A program made the position numbers and the translations under genes. The notes beneath the pieces are model-generated. The model ran no database searches. It saw only the letters and a program-made list of their open reading frames with translations, and had not been told where the DNA came from. Below, piece after piece: positions 8,149 to 17,983 of a DNA stretch of 18,581 bases. Numbering within the stretch: position 1 is the first letter of the stretch; the number at the start of each line of letters is the position of its first letter. Source of the DNA: Rachicladosporium sp. CCFEE 5018 (Eukaryota > Ascomycota > Dothideomycetes > Cladosporiales > Cladosporiaceae); NCBI GenBank assembly GCA_002077045.2, contig KZ111144.1, positions 1 through 18,581 on the forward strand, read 5' to 3'.

Positions 8149-10599
8149 ATGATGCCGTCTGCAACCTGTAAGTCATGCTCCCAGCAAAACAACGATCCAA
8201 GCACTGACAACATCTTAGCCGCCGACACGATCCGTGTCCTCGTCTCGACCGACAATCATGTCGGCTACAACGAGCGCGATGCGATCCGAGGCGACGACAG
8301 CTGGAAGACCTTCCACGAGATCATGTGTCTGGCCAAGGACCGTGATGTTGACATGGTGCTACTGGCTGGTGATCTCTTCCACGAGAACAAGCCATCTCGC
8401 AAGTCAATGTACCAAGTCATGCGCAGTCTACGGATGAACTGCTATGGTGAGAAGCCGTGTGAGCTGGAGATGCTAAGCGATGCCAGCGAGCAGTTTTCGG
8501 GGTGAGTTGAGCCGGTGAGTGGCGTGGCAATTGTAGCATTGTGCAGGATGCTGATACGGCGAAGGTCGTTTAATCATGTCAATTACGAGGATCCGGACAT
8601 CAACGTCTCCATCCCAGTATTCTCGATCCATGGCAACCACGACGATCCATCTGGTGAAGGGCACTTGGCTGCACTGGACATTCTACAGATGTCAGGCCTA
8701 CTCAACTACTACGGACGGACGCCAGAGTCCGACAACGTGCAAGTCAAACCGGTACTACTCCAGAAGGGTCAGACCAAGCTTGCTCTCTTCGGCCTCAGCA
8801 ATGTGCGAGACGAGCGCATCTTCCGCACCTTCCGCGACGGCAATGTGAAGTTCTTCCGACCCCAGACCACTCAAGATGAGTGGTTCAACATTCTGAGCGT
8901 TCACCAAAATCACCACGCCTACACAGACACTGGCTACCTACCCGAGAACTTTCTGCCTGACTTCCTCGATCTTGTTATCTGGGGCCACGAGCATGAATGC
9001 AAGATCGATCCCATCACAAACCCCGAGAAGGGCTTCAAGGTCATGCAGCCCGGCTCCTCGGTCGCCACCTCACTAGTAGAAGGCGAGGCAGTGCCCAAAC
9101 ACGTCGCAATCCTCAGTATCACCGGCCAAGACTTCATCACCGAGACCATCCGACTCAAAACCGTACGCCCTTTCGTCTGCCAGGAAGTCGTAATGGGTAA
9201 TGACCGCGACATGAAACGCGTCGCCGTACAGAGTACCGACAATCAGCCCGCAATCAATCGCTACTGCACAGATCTCATCAATAAGCTCATCGCGCAGGCA
9301 AATCAAGAGTGGCTTGACATTCAAGACCCACATTCTGACGATGATGAGCCGCCAGAAGTACCACTGCCTCTCATACGACTTCGAGTGGACTATACAGCGC
9401 CCGAGGGTGGGAACTTCAATATCGATCAGGCGCATCGGTTCTCGGGTCGCTTTCAGGGGCAGGTGGCGAATACCTCGGACGTTATACAGTATCATCGCAA
9501 GAAGACCGCTGCGGCGCGGAAGTCCAAGCATGCTATTGAGATGCCTGAGGAGACGAGTAACCGCGAACTTGACGCTTTGCATGTGGGACGCCTGGTGCGG
9601 GAATACCTCACTGCCCAAACCTTGACAATCTTGCCTCAAAATCGTCTGGGTGATGCAGTCATACAGTTCGTCGATAAGGATGACAAGCACTCCATGCAAG
9701 ACACGATCGAGGAGTCCCTTGCACTGCAAGTGGCTGGCCTACTGGGTGGTGAGGAAGACAACGACTTCGACGAAGATGGTGTAGCCGACCAGATGGAGCA
9801 TATCCGCGCGCAACTGGAGACGAGATTCCAAGCTGGTGCCAAGTCCAAAGGTTCGAAGCGTCGCAGCAACAGAAAGCCAAGACCCGAGAACTGGGATAGT
9901 GACCTTGAAGGCAGTTGGGAGGACAACCCGGCTAGTGTCGTTAGGGACGATCCTTCGCCCGAGGAGATCCTAGATGACGATGATGACGATGCAGAGAGCG
10001 TCGCATCCCGGCCCGTGTCAACCCGCGGCAGAGGTAGAGGACGAGGCGGCCGCGCTGCAGCAAGCACAGGTACTGCTCGAAAGACAAATGCAGCAGCCAA
10101 GAAAGCACCTGCCAAACCCGCAGCCAAAAAGCCCGCTGCGAGAGGTAAACGGAAGCCTGCATCCTCAGAGGAAGAAGAGGAGGAAGGGGAGCCCGAAGAT
10201 GAAGACGAAGACAACGACGTCATCATGCTCGACGACGACGATGATGACGACGTAGTCTCCAGCCGCAACTCCCCCGGCCTCTTCATGTCGCAAGCTTCCG
10301 CAGCGCCTGTGAGGAAGGCGCCAGCACGCAAAGCCCCCGCTGCCAAGCCTGCTGCGAAGCCTGCGGCAAGGAAGCCAGCGGCTACGAACACGGCTGCGGC
10401 GAGACAGACGCAGTTGAGCTTCTCGCAAAGCCCAGCGACTGAAAGAGCTGCCGCGAGCAAGGCAAATGGAGGTGTGAAAGCTGCCCCTGCTGCACCTGCA
10501 CCCAAGAGGGGACGGACGGTGTTCGAGGAAGAGGACATTGATGACGATGATGATGCGTTTGAGCCTGTTGTCAGCACTGGCAGAAACGGGCGGCGATGA
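8149..10599 (+). CDS. MRE11: Double-strand break repair nuclease Mre11
   Basis: There are three exons: 8149-8167, 8219-8501 and 8565-10599. The introns are 51 nt (GTAAGT, CTGAC branch, TTAG) and 63 nt (GTGAGT, GCTGAT branch, GAAG). The product is 778 residues. All phosphodiesterase motifs are present: D18-x-H20 (TDNHVGYNERD), GD58 (LLAGDLFHENKPS), GNH126D, H214 and H217 (SVHQNHH), and GH242EH244. The conserved middle carries DPDINV/SIPVFSIHGNHDDPSGEG-type sequence. Mre11 is the Mn-dependent nuclease of the Mre11-Rad50-Xrs2/Nbs1 complex and acts in end resection, checkpoint signalling and meiotic break processing in the nucleus. The C-terminal third is low complexity: Asp/Glu runs, a Gly-Arg motif (RGRGRGRGGR, near residue 590) like the methylated GAR motif of animal Mre11, and Ala-Lys-Pro repeats. 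Intron 1 is a multiple of three without stops, so skipping its removal would add 17 residues. Confidence 0.96.
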
Positions 10600-10935
10600 A
10601 AGCCCGTGAGCGATACAAGTGCTCGCTGACCGGTCGATTTGCTATGAGATGCCCAGGCAGCGGTGAGGCGCATGATGTTGCTGATGGAAGACCCAGCATG
10701 TGGAACCGATGGTACAGTGTTCATGATACAGTATGCATATGTAGCTCCACCCGCAAGCAATATCCCGTGACCGTGTATAGCGCGTCCGGCACAGTCTGAA
10801 TCCACTGGCCTTCTCCGTGATCCAAACCCACCCCATGATATGCCCGACCCGAACGCCAGCCTGGTGAAGCGTCGTCGCTACAACCCAGTCCCGAACCCTT
10901 CCATCCCACAATCACATTCTCATAATCCGATTCGA
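10600..10935. other. Convergent 3' flank of MRE11 and TAF10
   Basis: This 336-bp stretch lies between two stop codons facing each other, so it should contain both 3' UTRs and polyadenylation regions. No gene, clear polyadenylation hexamer or stem-loop was recognised. Confidence 0.5.
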
Positions 10936-11682
10936 TCATCGATAGAACTCTCCTCTTCTAACACTAACCCCATACTCCCCCACCGCCATCCCCAAATCCT
11001 CCATCGTCAACACCGTCCTCGCCGCCCCTCCTCCCCCACCACCCCCAAAACCAGCCCTCACCCCTCCCACCTTCCCTCCTCCCTTCCCGCCCTCATCCCG
11101 CACGCCGGCCGCCGCCACGCCTCCCAGCCCACCAAGCGGGTTATTCGACGTGACGCTCCCGCTCCGGATCCGTGAGTACTGGTACGCGTCCGCCGCGATA
11201 TCAGCGATGAATTTCTGCGTTGCGAGAGCGAGGAGACGCGCTAGTGGCAGAGGTGTCTCTGGAGGTGGGGGCAGGCCGGCGAGAGTTAGGTAGTGTGCTG
11301 TTACGGCGTCGGGGATCAGGGGCGTGGACTGGGAGAGCGGGGAGAGGAGGGAGGCGAGGGTGAGGTTCTTTTTGTGGGCGGTGGTTGAAGGTGGGTGGTC
11401 GGGGTGCGGGGGCGGGAGGACGGCGGGGGGAGAGGTGTCCATTGCGTCGGAGGGTTGAGTGGGTTGCGTGGGTTGGGATTGTGAGGGTGGGGGGTTTAGA
11501 GATGGGGGGTCGGTTGCGCCGTCGAGAGCGAGAGGAGGTTGAGAGGGAGGATCTGGCTGAGTGGTGTCCCGTAGCGCGGTGTCGGGATCTGGAGCGGTTG
11601 GTTGTTGAGGTGGTTTTGTGTCGTCTCCCTCAGTCGTGGTGGTCGGCAATGCGCTCTCGGTGGAAGGGTCGGCAGCGTCCAT
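10936..11682 (-). CDS. TAF10: TAF10, shared subunit of TFIID and SAGA
   Basis: This is a single exon of 248 residues, with the ATG in good context (AAACATGG). Residues 1 to about 100 are Pro/Thr/Ser-rich and probably disordered. The histone-fold region follows: LASLLSPLSQSTPLIPDAVT with AHYLTLAG, then ARLLALATQKFIADIAADAY with QYSRIR, then LTMEDLGMAVGEYGV near the end. These match the TAF10 signature (IPDAV, ATQKFI-DIA-DA, LTMEDL-EYG). TAF10 pairs with TAF3 or TAF8 in TFIID and with Spt7 in SAGA. A Gly-rich insert of about 40 residues separates the second and third helix blocks. The protein ends soon after the EYGV helix, as usual. It is convergent with MRE11 and lies downstream of threonine synthase on the same strand. 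Confidence 0.92.
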   Translation of the reverse strand: MDAADPSTESALPTTTTEGDDTKPPQQPTAPDPDTALRDTTQPDPPSQPPLALDGATDPPSLNPPPSQSQPTQPTQPSDAMDTSPPAVLPPPHPDHPPSTTAHKKNLTLASLLSPLSQSTPLIPDAVTAHYLTLAGLPPPPETPLPLARLLALATQKFIADIAADAYQYSRIRSGSVTSNNPLGGLGGVAAAGVRDEGGKGGGKVGGVRAGFGGGGGGGAARTVLTMEDLGMAVGEYGVSVRRGEFYR

Positions 11683-12342
11683 GTTTGCTCCTTTGTTCGC
11701 AATGCGACTTCACTTGTCGGACCTTCACTTGCGCCTTCCCGCTCTTCACTTGCTCCTGCAGCTTCACTTCCTTCCGCTTCTGTTGAGTGAGTAACAGCCG
11801 GTAACGAGTGAAGCTCAACCTCGCGACATGTGACGATCGACTTGAGCGAGGTCGTAAAGGCTTGGCAGTAGCAAGATGCTGAGTCAGTTCCGAAGGGGTC
11901 GAAAGGCTGGCGGTGTGGTCTGAATTCCTTCCATAACTGCGACAAGACAAGATGCGTCGAGTATCGCATCTTCGCCACTGAGCCGTCGGGTTCGTACTTC
12001 AGAGAGATCGCGCTATCTACTCGAGGCTATAATAAAGCATTCGCCGCAGCTACAGCGGAAAGGCAGGTTTATGTGCTGGCACACGGCATACACCACTTGA
12101 AGGCTGCAGGCACCGTTACACCACGGCAGAGAGCCTGCTGCGAGTCTATATGATCGCTATTTTCAACGCTTCTGCCGTCGCAAGTACCTTTCTGCACTCC
12201 CACAGCAAGGCCTCTTCGAGAGGTACACGCCCTCTCACCAGGCTTGGCGGGTAGCACCAGAACTTCAGGCCGTGTTTGCTCTCGCGAAACGAGGACCTGC
12301 ACCTCGATGGCATGCTGATCCAGGCGTGAGAAGGACATTCAT
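11683..12342. other. TAF10 5' flank and threonine synthase 3' flank
   Basis: This 660-bp region contains no convincing gene. Next to the TAF10 start lies a cluster of four CTTCACTT(G/C) motifs (listed separately). The remaining frames are short, and none has a known motif. Confidence 0.5.
11708..11770 (-). repeat. Cluster of four CAAGTGAAG-type motifs upstream of TAF10
   Basis: On the + strand CTTCACTTG occurs at 11708-11716, 11723-11731 and 11744-11752, and CTTCACTTC at 11762-11770. On the TAF10 strand these read (C/G)AAGTGAAG. They start 26 bp upstream of the TAF10 ATG and are spaced 15, 21 and 18 bp. They are probably in the promoter or 5' UTR; the binding factor is unknown. Confidence 0.6.
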
Positions 12343-14133
12343 TCAATCACTCAAGCCCAGCTCAATCTCCACTTCCTTGATAACAATCTCTCTGACCTCC
12401 TCCCACTCTTTTCCACATCCCACAACCCTTCGTTCCAGCTTGTCCAAGCCTCTGAACTCCTCCGGAAGCACGGCAGCGAATGCAAAGCCCTCCTCGTCCT
12501 TCAGCGCCAGCTCAACAGCGTTACTGAACTTGGCCGGGTGTGCAGTAGCTAAGCTGATATGTTGTACCTCCGGCTTGCTCGAGATCGAACGTAGTGAGGC
12601 GGCAATGCCAATAGCTGTATGGGGATCGAGGATGTAGTGGCCAGAGATGTGTGTACCTGCTGTGGCCTGCCGAGTCTTAACGACTGAGGAGGACTCGGCA
12701 AGAGGCGTTTGATACATCTCCTTAATGGCATATATCGTCTGCTTGTCGCTCACGCGCTCGGAGAGGAAGTTCTTCTTCGCTGCCTCGAGGATAACAGCCT
12801 TCACGCCAAAACCACCTGAGGATTTGAGCTCAGCTAGCCAGTTCTTCACTTGCTCGCCAGCTTGCATGCGCCGGTGATTCGTTTCTTCGCTGCTGCTTGT
12901 CTGGTATGCGAGGAACCACAGTAAGCGCTCGAAATTTGAGGAGACAAGAATGTCCATTGCTGGCGCAAGGGTCTCTTTCACGCCCGCCTCATGTGCCTTG
13001 ACACCATCTTCTTCGAATCCACCCTCGGCTTCCCGACCGTGTACAGGCTGCTTCTCGTAGTGTCCAGTCTTCCAGAAGCGATGCAGAATGTCATTCTCGT
13101 TCGTCGCGATCACAAGCTTGTCCGCAGGCAAACCCATGCGTGTTGCGAAGTAGCCTGCTAGGATGTCTCCAAAGTTACCCGTGGGTACCACGAAGCGGAT
13201 TGCAGGATTCGAGTCGCCTGTCTGTCGGACGAGCGAGAAGTAGGCATGGAAGTAGTACGTGATCTGCGCCAATATGCGTGCCCAGTTGATGCTGTTCACC
13301 GCCGCCAGCTTGTGCGTCTTGTTGATCTCCGGGTCTGCGAACAGTGCTTTCACGATGTCCTGCGCGTTGTCAGCATCACATCCTCTGACGGCATTCCTCC
13401 AGCATACGGCCTACCTGACAGTCATCAAATGTCCCCTCAACAGCCAGATTGTGTACGTTGGCATCCAGCACGGTCGTCATCTGCGCCTCTTGCACCGGAC
13501 TGACTTTCCCCTTCGGATGCATGATGAACACACTGACGTCCTTCTTGCCTCTCAAGCCATAGATCGCAGCCGACCCAGTGTCTCCACTCGTCGCGCCTAT
13601 GACTGTGAGGTGCTCCCGCTCCTTTACGCCTTTCCTGCCTTCATTCCGTCGCACGAGGAAGTACTCGAACATATTGCCTAAGAACTGCAGCGCGACATCC
13701 TTGAACGCGAAGGTAGGACCGTGGAAGAGCTCGAGAAGGTGTAGGTTCTTCTTCTCGTCCAGCGTGACCAGCGGCGTGATGTTCTCGTCGCGGAATGTCG
13801 AGTAACTTTTTCGTACAATCTCCTTCAAATCACTCGCTGGTATCTCCTCTGGCGAGATGTACAGACTGAAGATCTCGAAGGCGAGATCTTGGAACGAGTA
13901 GGAAGACCATTTGGACTGCCAGTCGGAAGGGAGGGAGGGGATCTCTTCGGGAATGAACAGTCCGCCATCTGGGGCCAAGCCCTTGAGAACTACGGTTTCG
14001 AAGGAAAGCTGGGGAGCTGGGGTTTCAGCGTGAGCTTTTTGGCATTGTCATGGTGGGGTGGAGGAGGGAGGCTTACGTCGTAGGAACCGCCACGGGTGCT
14101 GAGGTAGCGTTGGGAAGGGGAGTGAGAGGGCAT
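12343..14133 (-). CDS. THR4: Threonine synthase
   Basis: There are three exons: 14077-14133, 13415-14008 and 12343-13359. The introns are 68 nt (GTAAGC, CCCCAG) and 55 nt (GTAGGC, GCTGAC branch, CGCAG), both in phase 0. The product is 555 residues; the family is usually a little over 500. The N-terminus SQRYLSTRGG begins the typical TYSTRG-like element. K122 in HGPTFAFKDVALQF is the Lys that binds pyridoxal phosphate. Further family motifs are SGDTGSAA, NSINWARILAQITYY, PTGNFGDILAGY and TNENDILHRFW. The enzyme turns O-phosphohomoserine into threonine and phosphate, the last step of threonine synthesis in the cytosol. Fungal amino-acid genes of this kind are often under cross-pathway (Gcn4/CPC1) control; only a 6-of-7 match to the TGACTCA site is visible upstream (minus strand, 14200-14206). 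Confidence 0.96.
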
Positions 14134-15362
14134 GATCGCGATATACCTAGCAAGGTGCGCTGATATTGGGCTCCTGGAATGGGTCTACTCGGATGACATG
14201 TGAGTCTTGCCAGCTTCACTCCACAACTTTTCCCATTGACACATGCCGATCTCGGAAACGTTGATGCCTGACAGCCTGAGAGCACCAGCGCCTTGGCGGG
14301 TTTCTACGCAGCTTACCATCAAGCTCACTCCTCCGACCTTCTCTGACAAAACAGCTCTGCTAGTCTCCCCAAATCCCCCCATATCCTCCAGAAACAATCG
14401 CTAATACCTCTCGCAGCTTTGCCTTTTGGCTTAGATCAAGTGTAGGCAAGTGGAACTCTCTCTGCCCGCCGCCATTCTCACACCATACTAACTCATCTCA
14501 CAGTATCTGTTCTTTTCAGTTTAATCGCTGAAACTCGACTACGGTCGATTTACGATTATCCTTATTTTTCGCCCCCGCGAGGTGCTCCCTGAGCTTGCTC
14601 ACAGTATCCTTGCACCGTGTCCTTGGCCTTGCACTACCGCCTTGTGACGCAAACACACTTTCGCATCAGTGCCGCCGTGCTTTAGCGCAGGGGCCTGGAG
14701 AAGAAGACGCGGTGGTGATGGTGATGGGAATGCGAGTGATAAGTGACGAGGGCACGGCGGCAGGGTGTCTCTACTCTCTACGCTTTCGTTAAGCATACCA
14801 TCAAAGTCATTGGGGGAGACCACTCGCTTTGCCCTTAGACAACCACTACAAAGAAATCGGAACTGCACTGGTGGCAATGGATGACGAACGGCCGCTCCGT
14901 CTGTCGCTGACGCCGCACCGCACAGCAAGTGTACACTGCGGCGCGTGACGACGGGTTCACACATCGACGAGTACGTGCTTCCAGGATTGCTGGCAGCATC
15001 TATGACAGCTGAACGACCGCGGCTTCATCACCACGATGTCAATGGAGATTAGGCAGAAGCTGCAGCGACCGGAGACAAGAAGCGTTGTAGGTCAGGAACA
15101 TAGATCATGGCAGACCGAAGGCTACGCTGCGAGCGGTTGAGGGTACGAGACACAGAACGGCAGGGGATATGGCTGGCCGCGAATGGTGCAGCAATGCATT
15201 AGCGACGTGAAAGCCTTGCGGAACAACATCATGTGTTAGCAAGTCTTTACATTCGAGTATCTATACAAAAGGCACCGCAGCGCCATGCTTCAGCCCATGC
15301 CGTGAACGCCAACAATGCTAGATCTCCAATCCTCTGCTTCACGCCTCACTCTCCACATTGCC
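14134..15362. other. Longest gene-free stretch, between THR4 and VMA16
   Basis: These 1.23 kb are the THR4 promoter and the VMA16 3' flank. Frames are short and overlap on both strands, and none carries a recognised domain or plausible splice pattern. I found no tRNA, 5S rRNA or transposon remnant. Confidence 0.5.
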
Positions 15363-16225
15363 TCATTTGAAGTCGTTCGCGCTTCCACTCAACAGTAGCC
15401 CGATGATCAGGCCAAACAGCCCCAGTACTGACGAGAAAATCTCAATGACCAAGATCTTCACGAATCTGTCCTCACGTCAGCTCCACTGTCCACAATGCAC
15501 CCCTTCATCGCTTGTGCTCCCTGATAGACGATGTACTCACAGACTAGGATCCGCGGCATCTGCTAGGGCGGCACTACTTCCGTTGATCCCCACGCTCACA
15601 CCGCAAATCAGATTGCACATTCCCACCAACACGCCACTCCAGAACAGCGCGTAGCCAGTGTAGTAATTGCTCCCCGAGTATCCCGCATCTCCCCCTACTT
15701 GGCTGAGCTTGGAGCTGAAGACGATGCTCATGATGACGCCGTAAATTGCGACGACCTCGCAGAAGATGATGGAGATGAGGTTCTTGGTGCGGATTCGAGG
15801 GGCTTTGACGCCGCCACCTATGATCGAGGAGCCGGTTATGAAGATGCCCCTGCATCTCATGGTAAGTGTCCATTCAACCAAGATGTGGTTTTGGGATTGA
15901 GGCATACCATGCTGCGCCGACGACGGAGAAGCCGATGCACATTGCTATGCCGGTGGAGGCCCAGGCGTAGGGGGATATGGATTCGATGAAGGCGCCGACC
16001 TGACAAATCATCCGTCAGCAAAGCTCTTGCTTCATTTTCCTCGGCTTCAACATATCGCAGTGCCTTGCTTACGTTGAACGCCTCTCCTTCGCCATTGAAC
16101 AGCATATCTATCCACGTCCATTAGCCCAGCCCATCTCGTCCACGCTCTTTGCTTCTCGACGTACACAGTCCCACAATGAGAAGCGCAGTGCCGGCGCCAT
16201 AGCTGCCGTATGCGAGACCGCCCAT
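15363..16225 (-). CDS. VMA16: V-type ATPase proteolipid subunit c''
   Basis: There are five exons: 16165-16225, 16073-16107, 15908-15999, 15541-15849 and 15363-15465. The introns are 57, 73, 58 and 75 nt, with GTACGT, GTAAGC, GTATGC and GTGAGT donors and AG acceptors. The 600-nt frame gives 199 residues; yeast c'' is a little over 200. Family motifs: GEAFNVG, SPYAWASTGI, SVVGAAWGIFITGSSI, GGGVKAPRIRTKNLISIIFC and EVVAIYGVIMSIV. Five hydrophobic segments are visible. E94 in IFCEVVAIYG corresponds to the essential proton-carrying Glu of c''; E174 lies in the last span (LVIEIFSS). The protein sits in the rotating c-ring of the Vo sector and moves protons into vacuoles. The second exon is only 35 nt. 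The gene is divergent from TOA2. Confidence 0.95.
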
Positions 16226-16499
16226 GGTTGCGTCGGTTGGTCGATCGAGGTATTCAGAGATGCTCTGTCGAGCTCCTAAGCGATGATGTATACGGTCGTG
16301 GTTGCTTGTGGCGCCTGTACGTGGACACGAGTCAGGTCGCAATTGCACTTGACTCAGCCTTCAAGGTGAGCCACTACATGTCGCTCCGTTGACGAACATG
16401 ACTTATATTCAATCGTTTTGTGCAACGGCAAGCAAAGTTCTCGCCTCACTGCTACTACCAAATCACTAGCACGGTTCAAACTGCCATCTTGCGCCCGTC
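16226..16499. promoter_or_regulatory. Shared promoter region between VMA16 and TOA2
   Basis: The 274 bp between the divergent start codons must hold both promoters. A perfect TGACTCA (16350-16356), the core of bZIP Gcn4/CPC1/AP-1 type sites, lies near the middle, with a partial second copy GAGTCA just before it (16340-16345). Binding is not shown. Confidence 0.5.
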
Positions 16500-16889
16500 A
16501 TGGCCGCCGCCAACCAGACCTACTACGAGCTGTACCGCGCAACATCGTATGGCCCGACTGCCTCTTCCCCCATAGAAGCCGTACTAACTAGCCCACACAG
16601 CATAGGCAACGCCCTCGCCGACTCCCTCGACACCCTCATCTCCCAACGCCGCATCGAGCCCCAACTCGCCATGCGCGTCCTCCAAAACTTCGACCAAGCC
16701 ATGGCCTCGGTCATAGGCGACAAAGTCAAAGCCCGCCTACAGTTCAAAGGCCACCTCGACACGTATAGGTTCTGCGACGAGGTGTGGACCTTTATCATCA
16801 AGGATGTGAATTTCAAGTGCGATCAGACGACGACTGTGCTGGCGGAGAGGGTCAAGATTGTGGCGTGTCAGAGTAAGGAGAAGGCTTAA
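16500..16889 (+). CDS. TOA2: TFIIA small (gamma) subunit
   Basis: There are two exons, 16500-16546 and 16601-16889. The 54-nt intron has a GTATGG donor, a perfect TACTAAC branch site and a CACAG acceptor. The product is 111 residues, the normal length of the family. It reads YYELYRATSIGNALADSLDT, then IEPQLAMRVLQNFDQAM (N-terminal four-helix part), then FKGHLDTYRFCDEVWTFIIK and VKIVAC (C-terminal beta-barrel part). TFIIA gamma pairs with the large subunit and stabilises TBP on the TATA region for RNA polymerase II transcription. The intron length is a multiple of three and contains no stop, so a naive reading frame runs straight through it and would add 18 residues (YGPTASSPIEAVLTSPHS) that break the conserved YRATS-IGNAL helix region. 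Confidence 0.96.
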   Translation: MAAANQTYYELYRATSYGPTASSPIEAVLTSPHSIGNALADSLDTLISQRRIEPQLAMRVLQNFDQAMASVIGDKVKARLQFKGHLDTYRFCDEVWTFIIKDVNFKCDQTTTVLAERVKIVACQSKEKA

Positions 16890-17427
16890 GAGGCTGCGAA
16901 TCCGGTGAGGGGGAGGAGGAAGGGGGGACGTATAAAGGGGTTGTGGCAGGGGCGTGGTGAGGGGGAATGAGAGGGGATGGGGGGCGATGGGGACGTGGGA
17001 GTCGGGCGGCCGCCCAGGGTAAATTGGGAACAGATTTTGGGCTTAGCGACGGCGTTGGGATACAAGAACGGGAGGACAGAATGACTTACGATACCCAGAA
17101 TGTGCAGCATGCAGGTTAGGATACACGGCATCAATGGGGATGTTTTCAAAGAAGAACTCGGATGTGTCTGATACCTTGATTCGACTCACTCATACGCATC
17201 ACACCAAAATCCGCAGTACCTGAGAGACTTCGGTTTCCAGTCTGACAGGAAATTTAACCAGAGTCCGTTGACGCATACTCTCCAATCTTGGCTGACCGTG
17301 TTGCTAGCGCAGACTTGAAGGTGGCTGCCGTGGAGCAGCGCCGCGGATCGATCACACAGTCGCCGCTACCACCTGATTCCGACACCTCCCTTATCTGACT
17401 TCCTCCACCCAGAGCAGCAGCGCGCGC
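16890..17427. other. Convergent 3' flank of TOA2 and the NIS1-like gene
   Basis: The 538 bp between the two facing stops contain a G-rich stretch right after TOA2 (about 16900-17020) and otherwise nothing recognisable. No RNA gene or repeat was seen. Confidence 0.5.
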
Positions 17428-17983
17428 TTAGTCGGTGCCCTCATACTCCGACCCGACGTAGACATCGGAAGTGAAGGCTCCGATCTGTAAGCATCTTAGT
17501 CAGCTCACTGCATCCCATCAGGCCAGACTTGGATGTGGACTTACAGTAACGTTGGCGTAGAAGTAGGTAGTGACCGGCGTCTTGCTAACCCCATACAAAC
17601 TCAGCAACGCCGCCGTGATGGTCACATCCCCCTCATAGATCTGCGGCACGCTAACAGAGACGCTGATGTTGCCGACGAGATTCGACTTCGCTGTAAAGAG
17701 TGTCAGCATACCTGACCATGCAGTTGCGAATGAATAGAAAATCAAACTCACCCTCCCCCAACTCCACAACATCAAACACACTCCCCACATACTTCTCCTT
17801 CAAGTAATCGTAGATGCCGAACGTGATCGTCACATCCTCGACTTTCTGGATGTAGTCGACGCCCTCGAGGCAGAAGGTGACGGGCTTGTGGACGTGGATG
17901 TAGTCTGGGGCGTAGAAGCCGACGATGCGGGCGTTCGTGAGAGAGGCGCCTGCGAGGGCGGAGAGGAGGGTGGAGAAGCGCAT
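17428..17983 (-). CDS. Small secreted NIS1-like protein, candidate effector
   Basis: There are three exons: 17752-17983, 17545-17690 and 17428-17484. The introns are 61 nt (GTGAGT, GCTGAC branch, TTTACAG) and 60 nt (GTAAGT, GCTGAC branch, TTACAG). The product is 144 residues. Residues 1-18 form a signal peptide (MRFSTLLSALAGASLTNA), with mature protein starting RIVGFYAPD. The body is beta-rich: DYIQKVEDVTITFGIYDY, then ISVSVSVPQIYEGDVTIT, AALLSLYGVS and ANVTIG. This pattern (RIVG start, YIQ-VEDV-I-FG, VTAALLSLYG) resembles the NIS1 family of fungal secreted proteins, whose studied members from plant pathogens interfere with plant immune receptor kinases. There is one Cys (38) and two N-glycosylation sequons. 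The family call is from memory of its pattern; activity in this organism, which may not be a pathogen, is unknown. Confidence 0.72.

Noticed and set aside
9636..10805. 389-codon open frame antisense to MRE11
   Set aside because: It is a shadow of the low-complexity Asp/Glu/Ala codons of the MRE11 tail; the translation is Ser/Ala runs with no domain.
14200..14206. Gcn4/CPC1 site in the THR4 promoter
   Set aside because: Only six of seven positions match TGACTCA, which is expected by chance in a region this long, so it is not listed as a feature.
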